This document shows, piece after piece, positions 51,689 to 60,850 of a stretch of DNA of 64,000 bases. The translations under genes and the position numbers were made by a program. The first letter of the stretch is position 1. Each line of letters opens with the position of its first letter. The DNA is taken from assembly GCF_007997015.1 (NCBI RefSeq), contig NZ_VOSM01000008.1:148387-212386 (forward strand), read 5' to 3'. The notes beneath the pieces were generated by a model. That model was not told where the DNA came from, ran no database searches, and was given only the letters and a program-made list of their open reading frames with translations. This DNA comes from Lujinxingia vulgaris (lineage in GTDB: Bacteria > Myxococcota_A > Bradymonadia > Bradymonadales > Bradymonadaceae).

Positions 51689-52663
51689 ATGTTCTTAGAG
51701 CGTTCCGGACTGCATATCTTCACCTGGCGAAACATCGAGGTGTCTGTCTCGATGTGGTACGGGCTGATCATGGCCATGATCGTCTTTTTCCCCGCCCTGA
51801 GCGGTGGTTCCATGCTCGCCGGATTGATCTGGGTGGTGGCGGTGACGATTTCGCTGCTGGTGCACGAGTTTGGCCACGCGCTTGTGGCGCAGCGCTACGG
51901 GCTGGGCCCCAGCGTGCTGCTGCACGGCTTTGGCGGGCTCTGCATGATGCAGCGCGAGGCCAACACCGACGGGGAAGACGCACGGGTGGTCTTCGCCGGA
52001 CCGGCCGCCGGCCTGATCTTCGGGGGGCTGGTCTATCTTTTTGCCACCTTCGCGCCGCAGGTCGCCTATGCCTCAACCTGGAGCGCGACTTTTGTGGCGG
52101 CGCTGCTCTTTGTGAACATCGGCTGGAGCCTGGTGAACCTGCTGATTCCGATGTGGCCGCTGGATGGTGGGCAGCTGTTTCATCTGATTTTGCGCCGCTT
52201 CAAAGACGAGGAGAGCGCGCGTCGCATTACGCTTAATGTGAGCATTTTTGTGGCGATCCCGGCAGCGATCGTGGGCTTTTTGATCTTTCGCAGCTTCCTC
52301 ATCGCGATCTTTGCGGTGATGGTGGTGATGAGCTGCATGAGCATGTTGCAGACGGGGCAGTCGCTGGTGGGGCGTCGCAGCGGGCGCAGCCTGGCGACCG
52401 CCTCGGACTTTCATCAGGAGCTTCTGGCCCAGGCCGAGGCGGCGCTCTCCGATGAGGACTGGCGGGAGGCCTACCGGGTCTGCCATCAGATGCGCGCCTC
52501 GGGGCAGATGCCCGAAAAGATGCTCAACCGCGTCTGGACCATCCTGGGCGTGAGCGCCACGGAGATGGGGGAGTACGAGGAGGCGCTCGACTACCTGCGC
52601 CGCGCCCCGAAGTCGGCCGAGGTGGAGCAGGCCATCGTGCGTTGCCAGCGCGAGGTTGCCTGA
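51689..52663 (+). CDS. Site-2-protease-type M50 metallopeptidase
   Basis: 324 residues. The zinc motif HEFGH (59-63) lies in a membrane helix (WVVAVTISLLVHEFGHALVAQRYG). The third ligand motif NLLIPMWPLDGGQL has PLDGG at 157-161. Around six hydrophobic helices end near residue 215. The C-terminal 90 or so residues are cytoplasmic and helical (FHQELLAQAEAALSDEDWREAYRVCHQM ... YEEALDYLRRAP), resembling one or two TPR units. M50 proteases cut transmembrane segments, often of anti-sigma factors. The substrate is unknown and no sigma/anti-sigma pair is adjacent. A terminator follows. Confidence 0.88.
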   Translation: MFLERSGLHIFTWRNIEVSVSMWYGLIMAMIVFFPALSGGSMLAGLIWVVAVTISLLVHEFGHALVAQRYGLGPSVLLHGFGGLCMMQREANTDGEDARVVFAGPAAGLIFGGLVYLFATFAPQVAYASTWSATFVAALLFVNIGWSLVNLLIPMWPLDGGQLFHLILRRFKDEESARRITLNVSIFVAIPAAIVGFLIFRSFLIAIFAVMVVMSCMSMLQTGQSLVGRRSGRSLATASDFHQELLAQAEAALSDEDWREAYRVCHQMRASGQMPEKMLNRVWTILGVSATEMGEYEEALDYLRRAPKSAEVEQAIVRCQREVA

Positions 52664-52697
52664 AAGTCTTTTGAATTCAAGAGTTTAGGGCATGGCG

Positions 52698-52726
52698 GCC
52701 GGCGCGGACTTCGCACCGGCTTTTTT
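52698..52726 (+). terminator. Rho-independent terminator of the M50 protease gene
   Basis: GCCGGCGCG (52698-52706) pairs with CGCACCGGC (52712-52720) with one mismatch, followed by six T (52721-52726). It lies between this gene and the convergent cheA-like gene. Confidence 0.8.
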
Positions 52727-52730
52727 GCGC

Positions 52731-55145
52731 TCAGAGGAAGCGGCGCACCGTCTCCAGGAGCGTTTTCTCCTGGAAGTCGAGTTTGACCAGGTAGCCGTTG
52801 GCGCCCAGGCGCATGGCGCGCTCCTTGTCGGCGGGCTCACCCAGGGTCGTGAGGATGACGACCGGGAGACGAGCGTGATCTTCGGAGGTGCGGATGCGCT
52901 GGAGGAGCTGAAGGCCGTCCATCGTGGGCATCTGGATGTCGGTGAGCACCAGATCGACGCGGTGGCGACCGAGCATCTCCAGGCCGTAGTGGCCGTCGTC
53001 GGCCTCGAGCACCCGGTAGCCCTCGCCGCGCAGAATTGAGGTGACGAGCGTGCGGGTGACCTCGCTGTCTTCGACCACCAGGATGGTGCGGATGTCCAGC
53101 GCGCGGGTTCCCTGCACCGCGGTAAAGGAGCGCTGGCGTCGGGGTTTTTCGAGATCGAAGCGCGAGTCATGCTCGCTGCGCTCCATCAGGTCGACGACGT
53201 TGAGAAGGGGCACCACGTCGCCGGAGTCGGTCAGGGCGACACCGCGGCAGAGTCGCACGCCGGCCAAAAAGTCGCCCAGGGGTCGGCTGATGGCCTCACG
53301 CTCGCCAAGGACGCGGTCGATCCACACGGCGACGCGGCGCGCGCCCTTGCGCACGAGCAGCACGCTGAAGCGCTCCGGGGGTTGCCCCCGCTCGGCCAGC
53401 CCCAGCGGGGCGGTCCAGTCCAGAAGAGGGATGAGGCGCTCACCCACCGGCACGCAGACCGCGCCATGGACGCGGCGAAGTTCTTCGCGGCCCACATCGA
53501 TGACCCGCTCCACATCTTTGGCGGTCAGCGCGAACTGGCGCTCGCCCAGGGTGAAGACGAGCACGGAGTTGACGGCCGTGGTCACCGGAAGGTGCAGGGT
53601 GAAGGTGGTGCCGCGGCCGACCTCGCTCTCGATCTCGATAAACCCGCCGACCTTGGAGATCTGGCGGCGCACCACGTCCATGCCGATGCCGCGGCCGCTG
53701 ACGTCGTTGACGGAGTCGCGGGTGGAGAAGCCGTTTTCAAAGATCAGCGCGATGGCCTCCTGGTCGGAGAGGCGCGCGGCGGATTCGGCGGTGTGGATGC
53801 CCCGTTCAATGGCTTTTTTGCGAATGATCTGCGGGTTGATGCCGCGGCCATCATCGGAGAGCACGACGCGGATGGAGTCGCCAACGTACTCGGCGCTCAA
53901 TTCGATCTCGGCCTCGGGCTCTTTGCCGGCGGCTTTGCGCTCCTCGGGGGTTTCCAGTCCGTGGTCGACGGCGTTTCGCACCAGGTGGAGCAGGGGCTCA
54001 GAGAGGGCGGAGAGGATGGCGCGGTCGACCTCGACGTTGCCGAAGGTGTCGACCAGGCGCACGCGTTTGCCCTGGGATTGGGCCAGATCGCGCACCGCGC
54101 GCGGGTAGTGGCTTAAGACCTGCGCGAGCGGCACGTGACGCATGTAGCGGGTCTGGTCGTCGATCTGCGAGGCGCGCACGTTGACCTGGTAGCTCTCCTC
54201 GCGCAGGGCCGTCTCGCAGGCGTCGAGGCGGTGGTTGAGGTTGCGCAGCGCCATGGTGTGGCTTTTGGGCAGCTGGCCTTCGAGCTGGGAGAGCATCGCG
54301 CGCAGATCCTGGCGGATGCCGTGCAGTTCTCCGAGCCGATACCCCACCCGGCGGCTCATCAAGAGCGCCTCGCCAGCGAGCTCGCCCAGGCGTTCGAGCT
54401 TTTCGACGTCGACGCGCAGGTTGGTGGTTGTCTGAATACGCAGCGCGCCCGACTCCAGCTCGCGCTCGTTGCCGGCGCCGATGCGCGCGCGGGTGGGCTG
54501 GGTGGCCTGCGGCGCCAGTGTGGACGGCGCGCTCGGCGGTGTGGCGAGCGCGGTGTCGGCGGCCGGCGTTTGTGCAGGTGTGGGAGCGTTGATTCTGCTG
54601 GATTCCTCTTTGGAATCAACAGGTTGCGAGTCGGCGGTGGGCGCGTCTGAGACGGGTTTTTCGTCGATCTCGGCCGGCGCCTTCGGGGCTGCAGCGGGAG
54701 TGTCGGCGGGGGAGGGCGCCGCCGAATTCTGAGCGGCCGGATCGTGGGGATTGATCTTTGCGGGAGCGCCGTCGCGCAGGTGATTGACGCGGTCGACGAA
54801 GCCGGAGAGGTCGAGGCTCTGGGTGGCGTTGCCGGCGGATTTCGTCATGAGCGCGCGCATCAGATCGAGGCCTTCAAAGATCAGCTCGACACGCTCAGGT
54901 TGGGTGATGTGGGCACCGGAGGGATCGTCGAGCAGGAGGTGCTCGGTCTGGTGGGCGACGAGGTTGACGTCGGCAAAGCCCATCATTTTGGCTTCGCCTT
55001 TAAGGGTGTGGATCTCGCGCAGGATCTCCTCGACGGCCTCCGGGTCGTCGGGGGTGCGCTCCAGGTTAACGAGCAGGGCGTTCATGCGTTCGAGGCGCTC
55101 GAGCGCCACCGCACGGAATTTTTCGATCAGGGCGCCAAAGCTCAT
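52731..55145 (-). CDS. CheA-type histidine kinase fused to a receiver domain (FrzE-like)
   Basis: 804 residues. An Hpt domain has the phosphoacceptor His 46 in IHTLKGEAKMMGF. A Pro/Ala-rich linker (about 130-220) follows, then the dimerisation and kinase region, with N-box HLVRNAVDHGLE near 385-396, SDDGRGINP, and GRGIGMDVVRRQI with glycine-box features. A CheW-like domain (about 530-655) contains FTLGERQFALTAKDVERV. The C-terminal receiver (688-804) has VVEDSE, the phosphoacceptor Asp near 736 (LTDIQMPTMDG) and Lys near 788. This domain order is that of FrzE-type kinases. It is the last gene of a leftward operon; the start overlaps the mcp stop by 4 bp (ATGA). Confidence 0.93.
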   Translation of the reverse strand: MSFGALIEKFRAVALERLERMNALLVNLERTPDDPEAVEEILREIHTLKGEAKMMGFADVNLVAHQTEHLLLDDPSGAHITQPERVELIFEGLDLMRALMTKSAGNATQSLDLSGFVDRVNHLRDGAPAKINPHDPAAQNSAAPSPADTPAAAPKAPAEIDEKPVSDAPTADSQPVDSKEESSRINAPTPAQTPAADTALATPPSAPSTLAPQATQPTRARIGAGNERELESGALRIQTTTNLRVDVEKLERLGELAGEALLMSRRVGYRLGELHGIRQDLRAMLSQLEGQLPKSHTMALRNLNHRLDACETALREESYQVNVRASQIDDQTRYMRHVPLAQVLSHYPRAVRDLAQSQGKRVRLVDTFGNVEVDRAILSALSEPLLHLVRNAVDHGLETPEERKAAGKEPEAEIELSAEYVGDSIRVVLSDDGRGINPQIIRKKAIERGIHTAESAARLSDQEAIALIFENGFSTRDSVNDVSGRGIGMDVVRRQISKVGGFIEIESEVGRGTTFTLHLPVTTAVNSVLVFTLGERQFALTAKDVERVIDVGREELRRVHGAVCVPVGERLIPLLDWTAPLGLAERGQPPERFSVLLVRKGARRVAVWIDRVLGEREAISRPLGDFLAGVRLCRGVALTDSGDVVPLLNVVDLMERSEHDSRFDLEKPRRQRSFTAVQGTRALDIRTILVVEDSEVTRTLVTSILRGEGYRVLEADDGHYGLEMLGRHRVDLVLTDIQMPTMDGLQLLQRIRTSEDHARLPVVILTTLGEPADKERAMRLGANGYLVKLDFQEKTLLETVRRFL

Positions 55146-57175
55146 GAGGGCTCCGACTCCTCATCGCCGAGGACGGGCGAGGTGTTTTTAGCGTGGACGT
55201 CGTCGCCTTCGGGCGCGTTCTCGGCCTCGCTCTCGCTCTCGTCAGCGCCGAGCTGGCGGGCGATGGCGTCGAACTCGCGGGAGCGGTCGGCGGGGGCGTC
55301 GTCAGCCTCGGAGTCGGCCTTTGCGGCGGCCTCATCGCGGGCGTCGAGGAGATCCTGGAAGAAGGCGTCGTCTTCGGCGATGGCGGCGCTGAACTCGATG
55401 GTGGGCGTCTCCTGGGCGCTCTTTGCGGCGAGCTCGACGGCGCGGCGGGGCTGGCGGTCGGTGGGGACGTCGGAGAGGTTGCCGTTGAAGCCCACCGGGG
55501 TCGCGATCTGGTTGCGGGAGGCCTTGCGGAGCGGGCGAGAGCGGGTGGCCTCGCGCTCTGTGGAGCGGTCGGCGGGGATCTCGCGGGAGAGGTCGGCCGG
55601 AGCTGAGAGTGGGAGCTCTGTGGAGCGGTCGGCGGGGATCTCGCGGGAGAGGTCGGCCGGAGCTGTAAGCGGAAGCTCTTTGCTGGCGTCGACGGAGGGC
55701 AGCGGGCTGGTCGCGCGGCCGGGGATGGTGCGAGTTGGCGTGCGTGTGGGGCGTTTCGGCGAGGAGGCCTCGGTCTCCATGACCCGGAACTTCTCGACGA
55801 TATGACGCAGGCTCTCCGAGGCGTTGTGCAGCTCCCGGGCGGCGGTGGTGACCTGACGGGTGCCGGCGACGCCCTGATTGATAAGGTGCGAGAGCTCGTC
55901 CATCGACTGGGTGACCTGCTCGGTGCCCGACTGCTGCTGCTGAGTGATGAGCGAGATCTTCAGGGAGGTCTCGGTGGTGCGCTCCGAGAGTCGCGAGCCC
56001 TCCTCGGTGGCCATGACGCTGGCCAGGGAGGATTCGCGGATGTCGCTGACGAGCAGTTTGATGTCGCTGACCGACTCTTTAATGTTCTCGGCCAGGCGGC
56101 GCATCTCGGCGGCGACCAGCGCAAAGCCCTTACCCGCTTCACCGGCGCGCATGCCCTCCAGGCTGGCGTTGAGCGCCAGCAGGTCGGAGCGGTCGGCAAT
56201 CGCTTTAATGACTTCCAGAATCTCGGTGATGCGCACCGTATGCGACTTCAACTCGCCAATGCGTTCGCCGACGGTGCGGTTGTTGGCCTGGGTTTTTTCA
56301 GCGGACTTGAAGACGGTCTGCGCGCTCTCGGCGATCTTGCGGGCCGAGGAGAGCAGGGTCTCCATGGTGCGCTGGGTCTCCTCGACGCTGCTGGCCTGGT
56401 GGGAGGCGGCGAGCTCCTGGTCGCGGAGCACCACCAGGATCTCTTCGGCGGCGGTGGAGACGTTGAGGGCGGTGGAGACGATCTCGCGCACGAGCTCGTT
56501 GAGGCTGAGCACCATCTGGTTAAAGGCCGAGCTTAAGTCACCCTCGCTCTCGGCGGTGGTGGTTGTGAGGTCGCCTTCGGCGATCTGACGGGCGCGCTCG
56601 GAGAGCTGGCGCAGATTTTTGACCATCGCGCCAAACGCCTCGCCAAGTTCTCCCGGGACGCGCTCATCGAGGAGTGGCGAGGTCAGGTGGTCGCGGGAGA
56701 TGACGCGGGCCTGCACGGTGAGGCGGCGCATCTGGTTGGTGAGGCTGTGAAAACTTCGTCCGAGTTTGCCGGCGCCGCGGGGAAGCGGAAGATCGACGTC
56801 GGAGAGTTTTCCCGAGCGCAGCAGCATCGCCTCGTGTTCGATGACGCCGATGCGACCGGCGGCCAGCTCGTCGGCGTGGCGGCTGATGGCGTTGAGCTCG
56901 TCGAGCATGCGGTTGGTGGCGCCGGCCAGTCGTCCGACTTCGCTGTGCGGATCGGCGTTGAGGTGGGCCGAGCGCAGGTTGCCTTCGGCGATCGACTCGA
57001 CCACCGCGGTGATGTCGCTCAAAGGGGCGAGCGACTGGCGCGTAAAGCCGATGGTGGCCACGCCGGCCACAAGCAGCAGCGCGGCGGTGAAGATGTGGCC
57101 GTGAAACGCCAGCACGCCCACGCCGATCAGCGTCAGGGTGGCGATGTAGATGCCGACTTTTTTCCACAGCAACAT
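55142..57175 (-). CDS. Methyl-accepting chemotaxis protein without periplasmic sensor domain
   Basis: 677 residues. Two close hydrophobic segments (about 7-45) leave almost no periplasmic part. A HAMP-like region follows (SLAPLSDITAVVESIAEGNL), then a second HAMP-like stretch (about 150-215) and a coiled signalling domain with hairpin tip IKAIADRSDLLALNASLEGMRAGEAGKGFALVA, where the usual NLLALNAAIEAARAGE is slightly altered. After about residue 475 is a long disordered tail containing a 20-residue tandem duplication (APADLSREIPADRSTE type, encoded by a near-perfect 60-bp DNA repeat). It should sense membrane or cytoplasmic cues and control the linked CheA. Confidence 0.92.
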   Translation of the reverse strand: MLLWKKVGIYIATLTLIGVGVLAFHGHIFTAALLLVAGVATIGFTRQSLAPLSDITAVVESIAEGNLRSAHLNADPHSEVGRLAGATNRMLDELNAISRHADELAAGRIGVIEHEAMLLRSGKLSDVDLPLPRGAGKLGRSFHSLTNQMRRLTVQARVISRDHLTSPLLDERVPGELGEAFGAMVKNLRQLSERARQIAEGDLTTTTAESEGDLSSAFNQMVLSLNELVREIVSTALNVSTAAEEILVVLRDQELAASHQASSVEETQRTMETLLSSARKIAESAQTVFKSAEKTQANNRTVGERIGELKSHTVRITEILEVIKAIADRSDLLALNASLEGMRAGEAGKGFALVAAEMRRLAENIKESVSDIKLLVSDIRESSLASVMATEEGSRLSERTTETSLKISLITQQQQSGTEQVTQSMDELSHLINQGVAGTRQVTTAARELHNASESLRHIVEKFRVMETEASSPKRPTRTPTRTIPGRATSPLPSVDASKELPLTAPADLSREIPADRSTELPLSAPADLSREIPADRSTEREATRSRPLRKASRNQIATPVGFNGNLSDVPTDRQPRRAVELAAKSAQETPTIEFSAAIAEDDAFFQDLLDARDEAAAKADSEADDAPADRSREFDAIARQLGADESESEAENAPEGDDVHAKNTSPVLGDEESEPS

Positions 57176-57220
57176 GACAGACCTTCGTAGGTGAGAGCCG
57201 CGCGCGGCTCAAAGCGCCCT

Positions 57221-57607
57221 TCAGCCGGTGATCGCAGCGGCCGGGGCGTTGCTGAGTGTATCGAGATCAAGGAGCCACACAACCTTATCGTCGAGCAGAG
57301 TGACGGCCGGACGGAGGATGGGGGGCAGCGCGCCGCGAAGCCAGCCCGGCAGGGGGAGCAGGTCGCGCGGGGCCAGCGGAAAGGTGCCCAGCACCGTACC
57401 CAGGTAGAGGCCCACCGGTGGGCCGGGAAGATCGAGAAGCCCGACCATACCGTGTTCGGTGGGCGTCATCCCCAGGTGGGGGCGCGGGTCGAGCACCGTC
57501 ATCGAGACGCTCTCCGGCGCGAGCACGCTGCTCACAAGTTTGAGCTCCACGCAGAGCGTGGCGGTGCCGCAGCGAAAGAAGAGGGCGTCGAGGGAGGCAG
57601 TGCTCAT
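57221..57607 (-). CDS. Divergent CheW-like protein
   Basis: 128 residues. It is similar to CheW in size and strand pattern (ATLCVELKLVSSVL, HGMVGLLDLPGPPVGLYLGTVLG, LLDDKVVWLLDLDTL), but it lacks the well-conserved G-N-NP core and is Pro/Leu-rich. Position strongly supports a coupling role: it overlaps the upstream cheW by 4 bp (ATGA) and precedes the mcp. It may be a second adaptor that competes with CheW in the array. On sequence alone I could not be sure of the family. Confidence 0.65.
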   Translation of the reverse strand: MSTASLDALFFRCGTATLCVELKLVSSVLAPESVSMTVLDPRPHLGMTPTEHGMVGLLDLPGPPVGLYLGTVLGTFPLAPRDLLPLPGWLRGALPPILRPAVTLLDDKVVWLLDLDTLSNAPAAAITG

Positions 57608-58164
57608 CGGACCGCGGCGTCGTCGAGGAGGCGCTCAATGTCGAGGAGCACGCAGAGCTCCTCACCCAGCGGGTGCGCCCCGATGGCGTATCGGCGCGTG
57701 CTGCCTTTGATGGTGGTGGGCAGGGCGTCTTCGCGAAGCAGATGTTCGGGCCACTCATCAAGGCCGGTGACCTCGTCGACGTCCAGGCCCACGGTGTAGT
57801 GCGGGGTGTCGACAATGAGTGTGCGGCGGGTGTTGCTGGCCAGGGCCGGACCGGCGTTCTGTGACTCGAGAAAAGCACTTAAGTCGAGCACACCGATGAC
57901 CTGACGGCGCAACACCGCGATGCCGCGGATGTGCCCGGGCGCGCCGGGAAGGGGCGTGGTCTCGAGCTGGCCGACGATCTCGCGCACCGCCTGCCCGTCG
58001 ATGGCGAAGTCATCCTCGCCGCAGCGAAAACACACCACCGGTACAGTGACCACCTCGTCGATGACCTGATCCTGAAGGTCATCCCAGGCAAAGGGGTCGA
58101 GGCTCTCTGCCTGGTCAACCAGGTCGGAGAAGTCGGAGGGGCTTTTAAGGTCGTCGCTTGCCAT
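57604..58164 (-). CDS. CheW-type coupling protein
   Basis: 186 residues. An acidic N-terminal extension (about 1-40) precedes a CheW domain: VVCFRCGEDDFAIDGQAVREIVG, then TTPLPGAPGHIRGIAVLRRQVIGVLDLSAFL (the typical PGAPxxIxGIxxLRGxVIPVxDL pattern), RTLIVDTPHYTVGLDVDEVTG and ELCVLLDIERLL. It links receptor and kinase in a chemosensory array at the membrane. First gene of the operon. No cheR, cheB, cheY or cheD is adjacent. Confidence 0.92.
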   Translation of the reverse strand: MASDDLKSPSDFSDLVDQAESLDPFAWDDLQDQVIDEVVTVPVVCFRCGEDDFAIDGQAVREIVGQLETTPLPGAPGHIRGIAVLRRQVIGVLDLSAFLESQNAGPALASNTRRTLIVDTPHYTVGLDVDEVTGLDEWPEHLLREDALPTTIKGSTRRYAIGAHPLGEELCVLLDIERLLDDAAVR

Positions 58165-58345
58165 AGAAGGCCGGGGCAGGTGCGCGGGGAGTGAGGGGCA
58201 ACAGGGCCGCTCGTAGCATAAGGTTGGGGGGGCTGGCGGGCAAGGTGCGATGGGGTGGGAAATGGCAGGGTGTTGGGGGCGGAAATGAGGGAGTGATGGC
58301 GGGTGGGGACGCGTGGATTAAGCGCTTAAATGCTTGCTCTCAGGC

Positions 58346-58860
58346 GACCCACGGTCATTTTGAGAATGACCGTGGGTCGTTTTTGGGGTGCCAGTTTTTG
58401 CGTGACCGACGGTCAGTTTTTGGGTGACCGTGGGTCGTCTTGAGAATGACCGTGGGTCGTTTTTTCGAGGGTGTTTGGGGTGACCGACGGTCAGTTTTTG
58501 GGTGACCGTGGGTCGTCTTGAGAATGACCGTGGGTCGTTTTTTCGAGGGTGTTTGGGGTGACCGACGGTCAGTTTTTGGGTGACCGTGGGTCGTCTTGAG
58601 AATGACCGTGGGTCGTTTTTTCGAGGGTGTTTGGGGTGACCGACGGTCAGTTTTTGGGTGACCGTGGGTCGTCTTGAGAATGACCGTGGGTCGATTTTTT
58701 GAGGGTGGTTGGTGGTGACCTACGGTCAGTTTTTGGGTGACCGTGGGTCGATTTTTAATAGGACAATAATGCGACGATGAGGCGCATAGAAAGAGGGTTT
58801 CATGCGACCCACGGTCGTTTTCTAGGTGACCCACGGTCGTTTTTTATATGACCGTGGGTC
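58346..58860. repeat. GACCNNNGGTC array F (about 20 copies; 78-bp higher-order unit)
   Basis: A triplet GAC-centre, GTG, GTG with 22-bp steps repeats every 78 bp: 58404/58426/58448, 58482/58504/58526, 58560/58582/58604 and 58638/58660/58682. Copies at 58346 (CAC) and 58368 (GTG) precede it; 58717, 58739, 58806, 58828 and 58850 follow. The last copy ends 6 bp before the stop codon of the next gene. Opposed neighbours (58346/58368 and 58828/58850) can form 11-bp hairpins. No gene lies in 58165-58865. Confidence 0.95.
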
Positions 58861-58865
58861 GTGTT

Positions 58866-60779
58866 TCAGAGGGTCTCACTCTGGTCATGTACGCGACGTG
58901 GCTCGGGCAGCCAGCAGACGAGGCTGTTCTCGAGAAGTTCGTAGAGGGGCTCGCAGAGCGCCTCGGTCAGCCAGTGGGTGCGATCTTCGCCGGCCTGCAG
59001 ATGGTTGAGGATGCGGGTGATGTCGTCGGACTCGGCGACCAGGCGAAGTTGGCCGTCGACGAGCGCGGCGGCGACCGGAATCTGGGAGTCGTCGCTGCCT
59101 TCGGGAAGTTTCTGACCGATGGTGTGGGTGATGATGGAGGCGGCGAAGCTGGCGCGTCGCAGTGTGGCGTGTGGGCGCAGGCGGCCGCCTGCTTCCAGAA
59201 GATCGGCTGGGGCGTCGGGCAGTGAGGCAAAAAGCGTGGCTTCCTCGTCGCCGCGGGGCTCTGCGTTGGCGAAAGCCTCAAATCGAGCCTGCTCGCTGAA
59301 GGGGTGCTCTTCGCCAAGTTGATCGCTGAGCCAGCCGTGAAGGCGCTCGGTGAGGCGGCCGGTGGTGTCGAACCCTTCCCACTGCGTCAGGGCCACGGCG
59401 CTGTCGAGCGGGTCGGTGAGCATCGCGAAGGTTTTAGGAGCGCCGTCTTCGACGCCCCGCGCAAGCTGGGCGGCACCGGCCTCGGCAAAAATATCGGCGT
59501 CGAGGAAGCGGTAGCCAAAGCCCAGAAAGCTCTCGGCGATGGGCTCCGGGAAGAGCTCCGCCACCTCCGAGAAGGCGCGGGCGCAGCCGGCAAAGCTCTC
59601 CAGCGCCGCGCTTTCGCAGGAGTCGATGTCTTCGGGCTCTTCGAGAAGTTCGCCACAGGCGCCGGCCAGCGCCTCGAGGTGGGGTTCAAGCGCATCTTCG
59701 GCGCGCTGGCCCTCATCGCTCTCCGGATCGAGCCACTCCATAGCCACGAGCACGCGCGAGGCGATATCCTGGAGCTGCCGGCGCGTGCGGCGGGCGCGGT
59801 AGACCGAAGTGTCGACCTCGAGTGTGCCGCAGACAAGATCCTGGGTGGCCTGCCCCACGTTGAGAAGGAGCGCGTCGAGTGTGCTGAAGTAGTCGACGCC
59901 GTCGACCAGAAAACGCTCCACCCAGGAGCCGGTCGACCAGGCCGTGACCCGGTTCCAGTGGGCGCGCATATAGCCCACCGCGTCGCTGGAGGCGTCCAGA
60001 CGGCCACGCGGGGTGGCGTGCAGGCGGCCTGTGGCGATCTCCTGGACAATCGCGCTCCACTCGCTCTCCAGATGCTCTAGGGCGTTGTGGGCCGCACCCA
60101 TCCCTAAGGCGCGCTGCTGCGGCTCTGCCGCCAGATCGAGCTCCCAGTAAGGGCGGGCCAACCCCTCGCAGGCAGCGCAGAACTCGCGGTAGAGAAGTTT
60201 GCCGCGGTGCTCTGCGCAACGCGGGCGAAAGATCTCATCGAAGCCGTACCAGTGGATGATCGGCAAGAGCTCATTGAGGCGCGCGCTGACGTAGAGCTCA
60301 AAGCGCGTCATCTGCGGATGCCAGAAGAACTTCGAGGCCCCGTGCAGAAGTTCATGCGCACGCCACTTGCGTCGGTGATTGGGGTTAAAGGCGGGGAAGG
60401 GGGCGTCTTGAAAGAAGGAAAAATACTTGGGCTCGGCCAAAACCCCGTCGCTCCACTCGGGGGTGGTGCCAGCCTGCCAGACGGCGAGCTCGGGCTCGAG
60501 ATGCTCGGGCATCGGCTGGCGAAGGCGGAGCTCGTGGTGGTAGAAGGCGCGCCCGCTCAGCGCGCCCAGCATCGTGGCGCGGGCGGTGAGCGGGGTCACC
60601 GTCAGATCGACCTCGGGCGCGCCCATCAGCGGGGCCAGGGCGCGCAGTCCGGCGGGCTCACCGGCGTCGATGTTCTTCTCCAGCGCGCCGACGAGGGCCT
60701 CCGGGGTGGGCAGCCACCGGCGCGGGTTCTCGTCCAGCGAGACCGGTCGAGGAGCGGGAGGAAGGGGGTGGCGAATCAT
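58866..60779 (-). CDS. Large hypothetical protein with a HELLH motif
   Basis: 637 residues from the ATG at 60779 (GGAG upstream). There is no signal peptide and the protein is acidic. Near residue 140 is HRRKWRAHELLHGASKFFWHP, which contains HExxH, followed by MTRFELYVSARLNE with Glu residues suitably placed for a third zinc ligand, and then CAEHRGKLLYREFCAACE with three Cys and a His. This could be a zinc peptidase or a structural zinc fold. The rest is mainly helical with many Trp and Leu and has no family I recognise. It is transcribed toward array F and follows the PDZ protein gene on the same strand by 71 bp, possibly as one operon. Confidence 0.75.
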   Translation of the reverse strand: MIRHPLPPAPRPVSLDENPRRWLPTPEALVGALEKNIDAGEPAGLRALAPLMGAPEVDLTVTPLTARATMLGALSGRAFYHHELRLRQPMPEHLEPELAVWQAGTTPEWSDGVLAEPKYFSFFQDAPFPAFNPNHRRKWRAHELLHGASKFFWHPQMTRFELYVSARLNELLPIIHWYGFDEIFRPRCAEHRGKLLYREFCAACEGLARPYWELDLAAEPQQRALGMGAAHNALEHLESEWSAIVQEIATGRLHATPRGRLDASSDAVGYMRAHWNRVTAWSTGSWVERFLVDGVDYFSTLDALLLNVGQATQDLVCGTLEVDTSVYRARRTRRQLQDIASRVLVAMEWLDPESDEGQRAEDALEPHLEALAGACGELLEEPEDIDSCESAALESFAGCARAFSEVAELFPEPIAESFLGFGYRFLDADIFAEAGAAQLARGVEDGAPKTFAMLTDPLDSAVALTQWEGFDTTGRLTERLHGWLSDQLGEEHPFSEQARFEAFANAEPRGDEEATLFASLPDAPADLLEAGGRLRPHATLRRASFAASIITHTIGQKLPEGSDDSQIPVAAALVDGQLRLVAESDDITRILNHLQAGEDRTHWLTEALCEPLYELLENSLVCWLPEPRRVHDQSETL

Positions 60780-60850
60780 GGGAGCTCCGTTCAAATCGCC
60801 CGGATGGGGGCGCGGGCGGGGACTACGAGTCGTTGTAAATCGATCAAAAA

